A DNA stretch of 64,000 bases, taken from contig OMZQ01000013.1 in the NCBI GenBank assembly GCA_900315595.1, forward strand, positions 1 through 64,000, given 5' to 3'. The notes beneath the pieces are model-generated. The model searched no databases. It saw only the letters and a program-made list of their open reading frames with translations, and had not been told where the DNA came from. Each line of letters begins with the position of its first letter. The stretch's first letter is position 1. Below are positions 24,124-32,956 of this stretch, one piece after another. Origin of the DNA: an uncultured Eubacteriales bacterium (lineage in GTDB: Bacteria > Bacillota > Clostridia > Oscillospirales > Oscillospiraceae). The translations under genes were made by a program, and so were the position numbers.

Positions 24124-25454
24124 AGCTGCGAACAAAACTGCTGCTGACGACGGCGCTGATCTTTCTCATGGTATTTGCCGTCTGCATCGGAGGCCTCCTG
24201 TCCTGTAATGTGCAAAACACGAAACAGCTTCTGACGGACAACGTCATCGCGGAACAGGGCTTGATTGAGGCGCACTTCCTGCGGCAGATGAGCGGCTGCG
24301 ACGAGCTGCCGCAGGGTCTGGCAGAACGAAGCCGTGCGGAATACGTGTTCCGGCGTATCTCGCTGAATTTGCCGACAGACGCCTGGTACGTTCTGCTGCG
24401 GGAGGATGAGGTGCTGCGAAACGATTCGGGTGTGGCAATTACTCCGGCGGAGCAGGCGGTCTCCGGGGTCATGCGTCTCAACGGAAAGCAGTATTGTATC
24501 TCCAAAGCGCCTTGCACATGGAATACGAGTACCTATACGATTGCCGTGATCCGGGACGTAACCGAGCAGATGGCGGGACTTTACCGACGGACCGTGATCA
24601 GCGCGGTCTTTGCTTCCGGCCTGCTTTTGATCGGGCTTGCGGTTCTCTTCCGGATGATCCGCCGTACCTTGCGGCCAATCCAAGATTTGGAAGCCGGCGC
24701 AAAAGCAATCTCCGAAGGAGATTACGGCAAACGCATCGGCATCCGACGGCGGGACGAGTTTGGTGCGCTTTCCGAAAGCTTTAACCGCATGGCGGAGGCG
24801 GTGCAGACCCATGTGGAGCAGGTCGAGCGCAAGGAGCAGGAGCAGAGGATGCTGCTGCGTGCCATTTCCCATGAGACCCGGACGCCGGTGACGGCGATTT
24901 CCGGCTTTGCCTGGGCGCTGACCAACGGATCTATTCATGAAGCGGAACGGCAGGAGGCGGCGCGGTACATCCTGGAGGAGAGCATGCGACTGGAGCGCTT
25001 GAGCTCCAAGCTGACGGAACTGATAACAATCCACAATTATCAGATTAAGAAAAAGCCGGTGGACTTACCTGCCCTGGCCAGAAAACTTCAGGCAATTCTG
25101 CCTGATTGTCCGGCGCTGTCCGTGGAAGCGGACGGCAGCGTCTTCGGGGACGCCGATCTGCTGCTGAGCTTTCTGACAAACGTCTGTGAAAACGCCCGAA
25201 AAGCGCATGCTTCCAAAATCTACGTGCGTCTGTGTCCCGCTTGCTTTGAAATCAAAGACGACGGCGACGGCATCCCCGCATCGGCGCTCCCCTATGTGAC
25301 AGAGCCGATGTATCAGGCGGACCCGTCCAGGCACGAGGGCTTCGGCCTCGGGCTCAGCCTCTGCAGGAGCATCGCGGTCCTGCACGGCGGAAGTCTCCAG
25401 ATCGACAGCGCAGAGGGCCGCGGCACGACCGTGATCCTGATATTGCCCGCGTGA
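24120..25454 (+). CDS. Sensor histidine kinase
   Basis: The 444-residue product has two membrane helices (about 8-30 and 157-180) around an extracytoplasmic sensor loop of about 125 residues. A HAMP linker (RRTLRPIQDLEAGAKAISEG) and the HisKA domain with H-box AISHETRTPVTAISGF follow, then HATPase N box NVCENARKAHAS, DDGDGIP and G box GFGLGLSLCRSI. It pairs with the response regulator before it and overlaps it by 4 bases. The signal is unknown; the downstream ABC genes suggest an envelope-stress or antimicrobial-peptide input. Confidence 0.92.
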   Translation: MKLRTKLLLTTALIFLMVFAVCIGGLLSCNVQNTKQLLTDNVIAEQGLIEAHFLRQMSGCDELPQGLAERSRAEYVFRRISLNLPTDAWYVLLREDEVLRNDSGVAITPAEQAVSGVMRLNGKQYCISKAPCTWNTSTYTIAVIRDVTEQMAGLYRRTVISAVFASGLLLIGLAVLFRMIRRTLRPIQDLEAGAKAISEGDYGKRIGIRRRDEFGALSESFNRMAEAVQTHVEQVERKEQEQRMLLRAISHETRTPVTAISGFAWALTNGSIHEAERQEAARYILEESMRLERLSSKLTELITIHNYQIKKKPVDLPALARKLQAILPDCPALSVEADGSVFGDADLLLSFLTNVCENARKAHASKIYVRLCPACFEIKDDGDGIPASALPYVTEPMYQADPSRHEGFGLGLSLCRSIAVLHGGSLQIDSAEGRGTTVILILPA

Positions 25455-25539
25455 TTTTACGTTTCTTTTACGCCTCCATGACGACTTGCAAATCTCCTGC
25501 GTGATAGAATGGGCATATCCAAACGAAAGGGATGATCGC

Positions 25540-27066
25540 ATGAAACGAATCGGTTTTCTGGCTCTCGCGCTCTGCCTGCTGCTGGCTGCCTGCGCCGAAA
25601 CACCGGAGCGCCCGCTCGTGGCGCAGAAGGACGTAGACCGTCTGATCGCGAAGGCCCAGCAGCCGCCGGACGGGAACGCCCTTTCCGACCTGGTCGGAAC
25701 AACACAGACCGTTTACCGGTGGCAGACCTCGGCCTTTCAGGACAGGATCCAGGTCACGGCGGACGCGAGGGTCATCCTCCCGAATCGGGACGCCGCGCCG
25801 CTTTACCGGGTCAGGGCAGGGGCGCTGACCGATGGCCAGACGCGGGCCGTGGCGGCATATCTGTTTGGCGACACGCCTGCCTATGAGATCCCCGGGGATC
25901 AGATCGTTTTGCTGAAGGCGAACGTGCAGAAGGATTTGGATCGGTTTGCAGAAGCCCTTGCGCAGGGAAGGGACAACGCCCTGTTTCAGGAGCTGATGCT
26001 CCAGTGGAAGTGGGAAAACGCCGGCCCCATTGAGCTTTCCGACGAGGAGCTTGCTGCGGCGGCGGAACGCGGGGCAAGGGCGGAGATCGAGCGGCAGATT
26101 GAGTTCTTGCAGGCCTCTCTTTCGACTGCCGTGGAGAGCTTCGAGGGCGTTCTGCCGCGCGGAGACGGGACCTTGTCCGAAACGCCGGAGGGCGATCACC
26201 GCTGCGTGAACCTGTACACCGAGGCCGGGGATCAGCTGAATATCACCAGCGCGGAAGCGAATCAAGCAGCTTACTCGAGCCTCTTCTGGCGGCGGCACGA
26301 CGCGCCGGAGTACAACCTCGCCACCGCGGCGGCTCCGGCGGAAACGCCGGAATACTCCCACGCCAGAGCCCTGGCAGACGGTCTCTTTTCCGCCGCAGGG
26401 CTCGAAGTCGGGTGCTTCTCCGCCTGGCAGGTGGACGACGGCGTGCCGGACGGCGTTTTCGGTAATCTGCGGACCGGCGCAAGGTCGCCGCAGGTCGCGA
26501 AGCAGGCAAAGCACAGCGCATACGTGTTCTACTACACGACGGCGGTGGACGATCTGACCGCCGCCTGGTCCGTAAATGGCGGCATGACCGGCACCACGGA
26601 GAAGGGCCAGGAGGTTTTTGAGGCGTCCTGGCCCTATGAAATGGCCTTCGTCGCCGTGGACGAGGCCGGGATCGCGAAGGCCCAGTGGATCGCCCCAATC
26701 ACCGAAAAATCGGCTGTCTCGGAGAACGCTGGTCTTTTGACCTTTGAACAGGCGGCGGAGATTTTTCAGGATATGGTGACGGTCTTCTATGAGGGGACCT
26801 TGGCTGCCCATGACGCAGCCCGGGAAGCAATGAATGAGAAGGGTCCCGCGGAGACCTTCCGACTGACCGTCACGGAGATCCGGCTGGAGCTGATCCGCTC
26901 CCGTGCCTCACGCGGAGAACGGGCGGGCCTTCTGATCCCGGCCTGGGTTTTCTACGGAACAGTCGATGGGTCGGCTGCCATGGAGAACGACGCCTGCTTC
27001 CCGGAGATCATTTTGGCGGTCAACGCCGTGGACGGCACGGTCCTGGACGTCGAACGGGGGTACTGA
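25540..27066 (+). CDS. Lipoprotein, DUF6034-like
   Basis: The 508-residue product has a lipoprotein signal MKRIGFLALALCLLLAAC, with Cys18 in the LAAC lipobox. The rest is extracytoplasmic, with a PERPLVAQKDVDRLIAKAQ start that resembles DUF6034 proteins encoded beside two-component and ABC genes in Clostridia. The ATG at 25540 follows CGAAAGGGATGATCGC; a longer frame to 25486 is not expected to be used, because it would bury the signal peptide. It is followed by the first permease gene after 1 base. A sensing or substrate-binding role is inferred from the operon. Confidence 0.7.
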   Translation: MKRIGFLALALCLLLAACAETPERPLVAQKDVDRLIAKAQQPPDGNALSDLVGTTQTVYRWQTSAFQDRIQVTADARVILPNRDAAPLYRVRAGALTDGQTRAVAAYLFGDTPAYEIPGDQIVLLKANVQKDLDRFAEALAQGRDNALFQELMLQWKWENAGPIELSDEELAAAAERGARAEIERQIEFLQASLSTAVESFEGVLPRGDGTLSETPEGDHRCVNLYTEAGDQLNITSAEANQAAYSSLFWRRHDAPEYNLATAAAPAETPEYSHARALADGLFSAAGLEVGCFSAWQVDDGVPDGVFGNLRTGARSPQVAKQAKHSAYVFYYTTAVDDLTAAWSVNGGMTGTTEKGQEVFEASWPYEMAFVAVDEAGIAKAQWIAPITEKSAVSENAGLLTFEQAAEIFQDMVTVFYEGTLAAHDAAREAMNEKGPAETFRLTVTEIRLELIRSRASRGERAGLLIPAWVFYGTVDGSAAMENDACFPEIILAVNAVDGTVLDVERGY

Positions 27067-27067
27067 G

Positions 27068-27676
27068 ATGGGAGCCCTGCGAATGGAGCTCCGCTGTGTC
27101 CTGCGCGGCTGGGGCTTTTGGGGCGGCGTGCTTGTTCTGCTCGGTTCCTGCCTGGCCGCGCATGGGACGGGCGGGGCGGCGGGTCTGTTGCGCTCCGAGC
27201 CGGTGCGATATTTGCTCCCGGTCGCGTCAGCCCTGCCCTGCGCCGCCGCCTGGCGGGAGCAGACGGTCACCGGCTTTTGGCGTCCCGCGGTCAGCCGCTG
27301 CGGGCGATGCAGCTATTGCATCGGCCTGCTGCTGGCCTGCTGGATCAGCGGCGCTGGCGCGGTCCTGCTCGCCCTGCTGATCTGCTCGGCCCTGGTTCCG
27401 CTGACTGCGCAGGCGGCTTCCGTCCTCCGAATGGGTCTGCTGGCAGGACTCGACGCACTGGTCGGACTGTTCGGAGGGTTGGTCTTCCGCAGTCGGATTG
27501 CGGCCTGGTTCACGCCGTTTTTGGTCTGCTTTTTCCTGTCCATGGTCAAAGAACGCTATCTCCCCCGGGCTGATGCTCTGGACCTGATGCGCTGGCCCGC
27601 GCCTTGCGTCCTGCTTGCGGCGCTTCTGGCCGCTGCGGCCCTGCTGATCCTCATGCAAAGGAGGCTGCGCGCATGA
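27068..27676 (+). CDS. ABC transporter membrane protein, first subunit
   Basis: The 202-residue, strongly hydrophobic product has about five or six membrane helices. It begins MGALRMELRCVLRGWGFWGG and has no signal peptide. It sits between the lipoprotein and a second permease gene, overlapping the latter by 4 bases. This fits a two-permease ABC exporter of the ABC-2 type. The family was not recognised beyond hydrophobicity and context. Confidence 0.65.
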   Translation: MGALRMELRCVLRGWGFWGGVLVLLGSCLAAHGTGGAAGLLRSEPVRYLLPVASALPCAAAWREQTVTGFWRPAVSRCGRCSYCIGLLLACWISGAGAVLLALLICSALVPLTAQAASVLRMGLLAGLDALVGLFGGLVFRSRIAAWFTPFLVCFFLSMVKERYLPRADALDLMRWPAPCVLLAALLAAAALLILMQRRLRA

Positions 27677-28569
27677 TCCGAAAAGCCCTTTTGATCGCCT
27701 GGATCCAGCTCCGGCTCTGGCGGCGGAGTGCCCGCGTCGGCTTCGTCCTTGCCCTCGGCTTCGTCCTGGCCGGTCTGCTGACCGGGAAGGCGATGGCCTT
27801 CACGAAGATCAGCGAAGCGCCGGTCCAACTGCTCGAGCCCTTTATCTGGACCTTCGGAGACAGCACCTCGATCCTGCTCTGCTCCAGCCTTCTGTTGCTG
27901 CTCTTTTCGGACGCGCCGTTTGTGAACAGCGCCACGCCCTTTTTGCTGGCGCGGACCAACCGGTGCACCTGGCTCCTGGGCCAGGTTTTCTATGCAGCGC
28001 TTGCGACCCTGCTCTATTTGCTCTGGGTGGCGGCTTGCACCGTCCTTTTGTGTGCCAAAAACGCTTTCGCGGGCAACCAGTGGAGCCGGACGGCCGCGAT
28101 CCTCGGCTATTCCCGCGCCGGGGCGCAGTTTTTTCTGCCGTCCTCTGTCCGCGCGATGGAAGCGGCGACGCCGCTTGCGTGCAGTCTGACGATCTTTGCG
28201 CTGATGCTTGCCTACAGTCTGGTTCTGGCGTTTTTCATGCTCTGGCTCGGCCTGTGGCGCGGCCGGCGGGCGGCCTTCCTCGGCAGCCTATGCTTCAGCC
28301 TTTATGGATTTCTGCTGCGAAAGGAGACGGTGACGGCCCTTCTCAGGCTCGGACCTGCCGAATCCTTCCGGGCGAGCGTGCTGCTCGGTTGGATCAGTCC
28401 GCTGAACCACGCCTCCTACGCCATGCACAGTTTCGGCTACGACCGGCTGCCGACGCTGGAAACGAGCTTCGCGCTCTTTCTCGGTCTCTTGGCGGCACTG
28501 TTTTTCTTCGCCCGGCGCTCCGTGCGCCGCTATCATTTCTTATTCTGGGGGAGGCAGGGAGATCTATGA
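27673..28569 (+). CDS. ABC transporter membrane protein, second subunit
   Basis: The 298-residue product has about six predicted membrane segments and a short cytoplasmic N-terminus (MIRKALLIAWIQLRLWRRS). Its ATG overlaps the previous stop (ATGA at 27673) and its stop overlaps the ATPase start at 28566. The stretch RLGPAESFRASVLLGWISPLNHASY may be a loop to the ATPase. The layout resembles ABC-2 type export permeases, such as those for antimicrobial resistance or immunity. Confidence 0.7.
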   Translation: MIRKALLIAWIQLRLWRRSARVGFVLALGFVLAGLLTGKAMAFTKISEAPVQLLEPFIWTFGDSTSILLCSSLLLLLFSDAPFVNSATPFLLARTNRCTWLLGQVFYAALATLLYLLWVAACTVLLCAKNAFAGNQWSRTAAILGYSRAGAQFFLPSSVRAMEAATPLACSLTIFALMLAYSLVLAFFMLWLGLWRGRRAAFLGSLCFSLYGFLLRKETVTALLRLGPAESFRASVLLGWISPLNHASYAMHSFGYDRLPTLETSFALFLGLLAALFFFARRSVRRYHFLFWGRQGDL

Positions 28570-29213
28570 TCCAGGTTGAAGAACTCAGCAAACGGTTTCG
28601 GGACCAGGTCGTCCTGAAGGACCTTTCCTGCAGCTTTGCAGACGGGCAGATCCACGGGATCGTTGGCCCGAACGGATGCGGAAAGACCGTCCTGCTGAAA
28701 TGCATCTGCGGCTTCCTTCCCCCGGACGCGGGACAGATCTTGATTGATGGAAAGGTGGTCGGGAAAGACTTTGACTTTCCGCCAGACGTGGGAATCATGA
28801 TCGAAACGCCGGGCTTTCTGCCGACCTGCGGCGGGATGGAGAACCTGAAGCTCCTGGCAGCGATCCGAAAGAAGGCAAAGAAACCGGACCTCGTCCGTGC
28901 GATGCAGCGCGTCGGACTGGATCCGATGCTGAAAAAGGCCGTGGGAAACTACTCTCTGGGCATGCGCCAACGCCTCAGCCTGGCTCAGGCCATCATGGAG
29001 GACCCGAAGCTGCTCATCCTGGACGAGCCCTTCAACGGTCTGGACCGGACTGGTGCGGAGGAAATCCGTTCCCTGCTGCTCCAACTCAAGCAAGAAGGGA
29101 AAACGATCCTGCTCTCCAGCCATAACCAGACGGATATCGACACGCTCTGCAACACTGTTTTGGAGCTGGACGCAGGGAGAATGCAGCGCCGGTTTTCACC
29201 CTCAGGATGGTGA
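28566..29213 (+). CDS. ABC transporter ATP-binding protein
   Basis: The 215-residue single ATPase domain has Walker A GPNGCGKTVLLK (about 37-48), Q-loop region, signature YSLGMRQRLSLAQAI (LSGGQ-type variant), Walker B LLILDEPFNGLD and switch His in LLSSHNQTDID. It is the last gene of the RR-HK-lipoprotein-permease-permease-ATPase operon (23470-29213). The cargo is unknown; the layout is that of exporters controlled by their own two-component system. Confidence 0.92.
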   Translation: MIQVEELSKRFRDQVVLKDLSCSFADGQIHGIVGPNGCGKTVLLKCICGFLPPDAGQILIDGKVVGKDFDFPPDVGIMIETPGFLPTCGGMENLKLLAAIRKKAKKPDLVRAMQRVGLDPMLKKAVGNYSLGMRQRLSLAQAIMEDPKLLILDEPFNGLDRTGAEEIRSLLLQLKQEGKTILLSSHNQTDIDTLCNTVLELDAGRMQRRFSPSGW

Positions 29214-29252
29214 AAAATAAGGATTCCCGACCACAAAGGTGATCGGGAATCC
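29212..29252 (-). terminator. Terminator of the tRNA cluster
   Basis: Minus strand: GGATTCCCGA (29252-29243) pairs with TCGGGAATCC (29230-29221) and is followed by TTATTTTTC. It also faces the end of the ABC operon. Confidence 0.8.
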
Positions 29253-29253
29253 T

Positions 29254-29328
29254 TGGAGGTGACGGCCAGATTTGAACTGGCGAATCAGGGTTTTGCAGAC
29301 CCTTGCCTTACCACTTGGCCACGTCACC
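29254..29328 (-). tRNA. tRNA-Cys(GCA)
   Basis: GGTGACGTGGCCAAGTGGTA starts the gene. The anticodon loop is CTGCAAA (GCA) in a GGGTCTGCAAAACCC stem-loop. The T arm and acceptor close with TCACCTCCA, CCA encoded. Confidence 0.92.
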
Positions 29329-29333
29329 ATATA

Positions 29334-29362
29334 AAATAAGGAACTGCAGCCAGTTCCTTATT
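29334..29362. terminator. Hairpin between tRNA-Cys and tRNA-Gly
   Basis: AATAAGGAACTG and CAGTTCCTTATT form a 12-bp stem around CAGC. It could act as a processing or attenuation structure, since it lies between two genes on the same strand. Confidence 0.6.
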
Positions 29363-29366
29363 TGTT

Positions 29367-29442
29367 TGGAGCGGGTGACGAGGCTCGAACTCGCTACCTC
29401 GACCTTGGCAAGGTCGCGCTCTACCAGATGAGCTACACCCGC
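29367..29442 (-). tRNA. tRNA-Gly(GCC)
   Basis: GCGGGTGTAGCTCATCTGGT starts the gene. The anticodon loop TTGCCAA gives GCC. The acceptor stem GCGGGTG/CACCCGC is closed, and CCA is encoded. Confidence 0.93.
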
Positions 29443-29445
29443 AGA

Positions 29446-29522
<77 letters not shown>

Positions 29523-29533
29523 TTTGGTTGGAA

Positions 29534-29558
29534 AGAGCCAAGCCAACGGCTTGGCTCT
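29534..29558. terminator. Hairpin between tRNA-Phe and tRNA-Asp
   Basis: AGAGCCAAGCC and GGCTTGGCTCT form an 11-bp stem around AAC. T-rich on the plus side only. Confidence 0.6.
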
Positions 29559-29563
29559 TTCAT

Positions 29564-29640
29564 TGGCGACCCGGAACAGACTCGAACTGTCGACCTCCAG
29601 CGTGACAGGCTGGCGTGCTAACCGACTGCACCACCGGGCC
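29564..29640 (-). tRNA. tRNA-Asp(GUC)
   Basis: GGCCCGGTGGTGCAGTCGG starts the gene. The anticodon loop CTGTCAC gives GUC in the stem CCAGC/GCTGG. The T arm CAGTTCGAGTCTG is present, and CCA is encoded. Confidence 0.92.
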
Positions 29641-29648
29641 AGATTATA

Positions 29649-29724
29649 TGGTGGAAAGTACAGGGCTCGAACCTGTGACCCCTTGCTTGTAAGGCAAGTG
29701 CTCTCCCAGCTGAGCTAACCTTCC
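29649..29724 (-). tRNA. tRNA-Val(UAC)
   Basis: GGAAGGTTAGCTCAGCTGGG starts the gene. The anticodon loop CTTACAA gives UAC. The acceptor stem closes and CCA is encoded. It is the first gene of the five-tRNA cluster. Confidence 0.93.
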
Positions 29725-29760
29725 GACTCATTCCGCTGATCTCTCCAGCGGACGAATGTG

Positions 29761-29789
29761 ATTATACAGGACAGGAGCAGATTTGTCAA
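29761..29789 (-). promoter_or_regulatory. Consensus promoter of the tRNA cluster
   Basis: Minus strand: TTGACA (29789-29784), 17-bp spacer, TATAAT (29766-29761). An exact consensus, as expected for stable RNA genes. Confidence 0.92.
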
Positions 29790-29967
29790 GCCTTATTTTG
29801 GGTTTTTTCAAAAAATCTTTTGCCCGGTTTCCGTTCAGCCCTCCCTCCTGCATAGGGCGCGCCCAGACCTCTGACCGCCGTCCCTGCGGGCGCAGACAGC
29901 GCGGCGGCATGGGCGGAACAATTACTCCGAGCCGATCCAAAAAACGGCGTCCCCTGCTGTTTTCGGA

Positions 29968-29996
29968 TTGACTTTCCGCCTTTGCCGTGCTAAAAT
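29968..29996 (+). promoter_or_regulatory. Promoter of the 30037 gene
   Basis: TTGACT (29968-29973), 17-bp spacer, TAAAAT (29991-29996), 41 bases ahead of the start codon. Confidence 0.75.
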
Positions 29997-30036
29997 AGTT
30001 TGGCATGGAATCACTAACCCCGAAAGGAGTTCCAGA

Positions 30037-30729
30037 ATGGCAATGATGGACGTTGAATCCCAGGTCCGCCAGCAGATTTTCGCCGATCCCGAGCAGGAGC
30101 GCTTCGTCTGCGCCGTCGGCCAATCCGCTCTGAAGCAATATCTCAATTCCGGCAAGCTCGCCAGCGGCTTTGCCGTGCTTTCCGATTTTTCCGTCTACTG
30201 CAAGGGCAAATGTCTGATCCGGAAACGGGGCGACTCGCCGCACACCCGTCTGGTGGAATACCGGATCGACGTACCGGATATTGCCGGGGTCAAGTACGTT
30301 CGCCGCAATCCGAGCTGGCTTCTGAGCCTCTGCTACTTCTTCCTGATCCTGGCCCCGGTGGTTCTGATCCTGGAGCTTCTGACGCATTTCAGCGCAAGCA
30401 CCTCCCTGACGCCGATCATCGACGTTGTGATCTGCCTGCTCCTGTCCGGCTGCTTCGGTCTGATCTACCTGCTCCACCGCAAGACCTACTTGCAGATCTC
30501 CTACTCCCGCGGCTCCATCAGTCTGGACGCGACGGGCTTTCCCGAAGCCGAGGAACAGTTGTTCGTGCGGAATCTCCGCGCCCTGCTCTCCGCCTGGGAC
30601 GCCTACGTGGAGCAGCAGAGTTATCAGGAAACCTATTCCCAGGCCTATGCCCAGAGCTATCCTCAGGGCTACGCCCCCGGGCGCGCCCCGATGCAGCAGA
30701 ACCGCTGGCAGGACCCGTCCCGCCGGTAA
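30037..30729 (+). CDS. Membrane protein of unknown function
   Basis: The 230-residue product has two central membrane helices (about 90-112 and 122-142), flanked by cytoplasmic domains. The N-terminal part (DPEQERFVCAVGQSALKQYL) and the post-membrane part (TYLQISYSRGSISLDATGF) look globular, and a Tyr/Gln-rich C-terminal tail (YQETYSQAYAQSYPQGYA) follows. AAAGGAG precedes the ATG at 30037. It is a single gene with its own promoter and terminator. The family was not recognised. Confidence 0.75.
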   Translation: MAMMDVESQVRQQIFADPEQERFVCAVGQSALKQYLNSGKLASGFAVLSDFSVYCKGKCLIRKRGDSPHTRLVEYRIDVPDIAGVKYVRRNPSWLLSLCYFFLILAPVVLILELLTHFSASTSLTPIIDVVICLLLSGCFGLIYLLHRKTYLQISYSRGSISLDATGFPEAEEQLFVRNLRALLSAWDAYVEQQSYQETYSQAYAQSYPQGYAPGRAPMQQNRWQDPSRR

Positions 30730-30751
30730 AGCCTGTGCAAACAGAATCCAG

Positions 30752-30787
30752 CCGCCGTTCCGCCCCGCAGCGGAGCGGCGGTTTTTT
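30752..30787 (+). terminator. Rho-independent terminator
   Basis: A GC-rich stem (CCGCCGTTCCGC with GCGGAGCGGCGG) is followed by TTTTTT. It ends the 30037 gene. Confidence 0.85.
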
Positions 30788-30854
30788 CTCCATCATACCC
30801 CCCGTGCCGTCTGCCGGAAATGGTTAAAAGATTGTGAATATTTCAAATCACTAC

Positions 30855-30882
30855 TTGCTTTTTCCCCGGAGCTTGTTATAAT
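30855..30882 (+). promoter_or_regulatory. Promoter of htpG
   Basis: TTGCTT (30855-30860), 16-bp spacer, TATAAT (30877-30882). The CIRCE operator starts 5 bases after it. Confidence 0.75.
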
Positions 30883-30886
30883 AGCT

Positions 30887-30913
30887 TTAGCACTCTTAAA
30901 GGTTGAGTGCCAA
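30887..30913. promoter_or_regulatory. CIRCE operator (HrcA site)
   Basis: TTAGCACTC, 9-base spacer, GAGTGCCAA: matches TTAGCACTC-N9-GAGTGCTAA except for one base. HrcA binds CIRCE and releases it on heat stress. Confidence 0.88.
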
Positions 30914-30938
30914 AACTGACGAAAAAGAGTGAATGACG

Positions 30939-32852
30939 ATGGCAAAGAAACAGTTCAAAGCAGAATCCAAGCGGCTGCTGGATTTGATGATCAATTCAAT
31001 TTACACCCACCAGGAGATTTTCCTGCGCGAGCTCATCTCCAACGCCAGCGACGCGATCGACAAGCTGGCCTATCTCGCCCTGACCGATCAGAACGTCGGC
31101 CTGAACCGCGAGGATTTCGCGATCGACCTCCGCGTGGATAAGAAGCTCGGCCTGCTGACCGTCTCTGACAACGGCATCGGCATGAGCCAGGAGGAGATGG
31201 AGCAGAATCTCGGCACGATCGCCAAGAGCGGCTCTTTCCAGTTCAAGAAGGAGCTGGACAAGAACAACGCCTCTGACGTGGACATCATCGGTCAGTTCGG
31301 CGTGGGCTTCTACTCCGCCTTCATGGTCGCCGACACCGTGACCGTTCTTTCCAGAAAATACGGCGAGACGGAGGGACATATGTGGCAGTCCTCCGGCACC
31401 GACGGCTATACCGTATCGCCCTGCGAGAAGACGACGGTCGGCACCGACGTGATCCTCAAGCTGAAGGCGGACACCGAGGACGAGAAGTATTCCCGCTTCC
31501 TGGAGCAGTTCGAGCTGCAAAACCTGGTGAAGAAATACTCCGACTATATCCGCTACCCGATCCGGATGGAGATGGAGAAGTCCCGCCGCAAGGAAACCCC
31601 CGAGGGCGAGACGGACGACCCGGATAAGACGCCCGAATACGAGACCTACACCGAGGTTACGACTCTGAATTCGATGGTTCCCGTCTGGCAGAAGGCCAAG
31701 AAGGACGTGACCGACGAGGAATATGACAGCTTCTACCGCGACAAATTCTATGACTATGAGAAGCCCCTGGCCCACATTGCCGTCAGCGTGGAGGGCGCCG
31801 TGACCTACAAGGCCCTGCTCTACATCCCGGCCAAGGCTCCCTTCGACTTCTACACGAAGGACTACAAGAAGGGCCTGCAGCTCTATTCCTCCGGCGTGAT
31901 GATCATGGATCGCTGCGAGGATCTGATCCCCGATTACTTCCGCTTCGTCCGCGGCGTTGTGGACACCGCCGATCTGAGCCTGAACATCAGCCGCGAGATG
32001 CTCCAGCACAACCGTCAGCTCACGATCATCTCCAACAACCTGGAAAAGAAGATTCGCGCCGAGCTGCTGGATATGCAGAAGGATCGCCGCGCCGACTATG
32101 AAAAATTCTTCGCCGCCTTCGGACGGCAGATCAAATTCGGCATTGCCTCCGATTACGGCATGCACAAGGATCAGCTTCAGGATCTGCTGCTGTTCTACTC
32201 CGCCAAGGAGAAGAAGCAGATCACCCTCAAGGAGTACGTGGACGCAATGCCCGAGGCGCAGAAGCATATCTATTTCGCCGCCGGTGAGACGCTGAGCCGT
32301 CTGGAGCAGCTTCCCCAGTATCAGCGCCTGTCCGACAAGGGCTTTGACGTTCTGTTCATGACCGAGGACGTGGACGAGTTTATCCCGCGTACCCTGATGA
32401 CCTACGCCGAGAAGGACTTCCGCAATCTCTCCACCGACGATCTGGATCTTTCCACCGACGAGGAGAAGAAGGCCGCCGAGGAGGCTGCCGCCGCCTGGAA
32501 GGATGGCTTGGAATTCTTCAAGACCACCCTGGACGGCAAGATCATCCGTGCGGAGGTCTCCCCCGATCTGGGCTCGCATCCGGTCTGTCTGATCCCCGAT
32601 GGCGGTATGAGCTTCGAGATGGAAAAATACTTCCAGAAGGTCAACCCGGAGATGGCCATGAAGGTGGAGAAGGTCCTGCAGATCAACCCGGAGCATCCGG
32701 TTCTGAAAAAGCTCCGGACCCTGATCACCGAGGACCCCGAGCAGGCCAAGCGCTACGCCCAAATTCTCTACGCCCAGGCCCTGATCCTGGCTGACCTCCC
32801 CATCGAGGACGCCAGCGCCTACACGGATCTGATCTGCGGCATGATGGCATAA
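30939..32852 (+). CDS. htpG: Chaperone protein HtpG (Hsp90)
   Basis: A 637-residue Hsp90. The N-terminal GHKL ATPase has FLRELISNASDAIDKLAY (N-box), VSDNGIGMSQEEM (DxGxG), and IGQFGVGFYSAFMVAD. The middle domain (about 240-510) and C-terminal dimerisation domain follow, without the eukaryotic MEEVD tail. It folds and stabilises client proteins under stress in the cytoplasm. ATG at 30939 gives the expected MAKKQFKAE start; 30933 is an alternative. It is expressed from a HrcA-controlled promoter and ends at a strong terminator. Confidence 0.95.
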   Translation: MAKKQFKAESKRLLDLMINSIYTHQEIFLRELISNASDAIDKLAYLALTDQNVGLNREDFAIDLRVDKKLGLLTVSDNGIGMSQEEMEQNLGTIAKSGSFQFKKELDKNNASDVDIIGQFGVGFYSAFMVADTVTVLSRKYGETEGHMWQSSGTDGYTVSPCEKTTVGTDVILKLKADTEDEKYSRFLEQFELQNLVKKYSDYIRYPIRMEMEKSRRKETPEGETDDPDKTPEYETYTEVTTLNSMVPVWQKAKKDVTDEEYDSFYRDKFYDYEKPLAHIAVSVEGAVTYKALLYIPAKAPFDFYTKDYKKGLQLYSSGVMIMDRCEDLIPDYFRFVRGVVDTADLSLNISREMLQHNRQLTIISNNLEKKIRAELLDMQKDRRADYEKFFAAFGRQIKFGIASDYGMHKDQLQDLLLFYSAKEKKQITLKEYVDAMPEAQKHIYFAAGETLSRLEQLPQYQRLSDKGFDVLFMTEDVDEFIPRTLMTYAEKDFRNLSTDDLDLSTDEEKKAAEEAAAAWKDGLEFFKTTLDGKIIRAEVSPDLGSHPVCLIPDGGMSFEMEKYFQKVNPEMAMKVEKVLQINPEHPVLKKLRTLITEDPEQAKRYAQILYAQALILADLPIEDASAYTDLICGMMA

Positions 32853-32877
32853 CCAAGCGGCTGCGCCGCGCAAAGAA

Positions 32878-32942
32878 CCGCCCGGCGGGCGGTGGGAAGC
32901 TCTCTTCTCACCGTCCGCCGGGCGGATTTGTTTGTTTTGTCC
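32878..32942. terminator. Bidirectional terminator
   Basis: A 17-base GC-rich stem (32878-32894 with 32909-32925) is followed by ATTTGTTTGTTTTG. It ends htpG and, from the other side, the lipoprotein gene at 32957. Confidence 0.85.
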
Positions 32943-32956
32943 TCTTGATATAAGTA

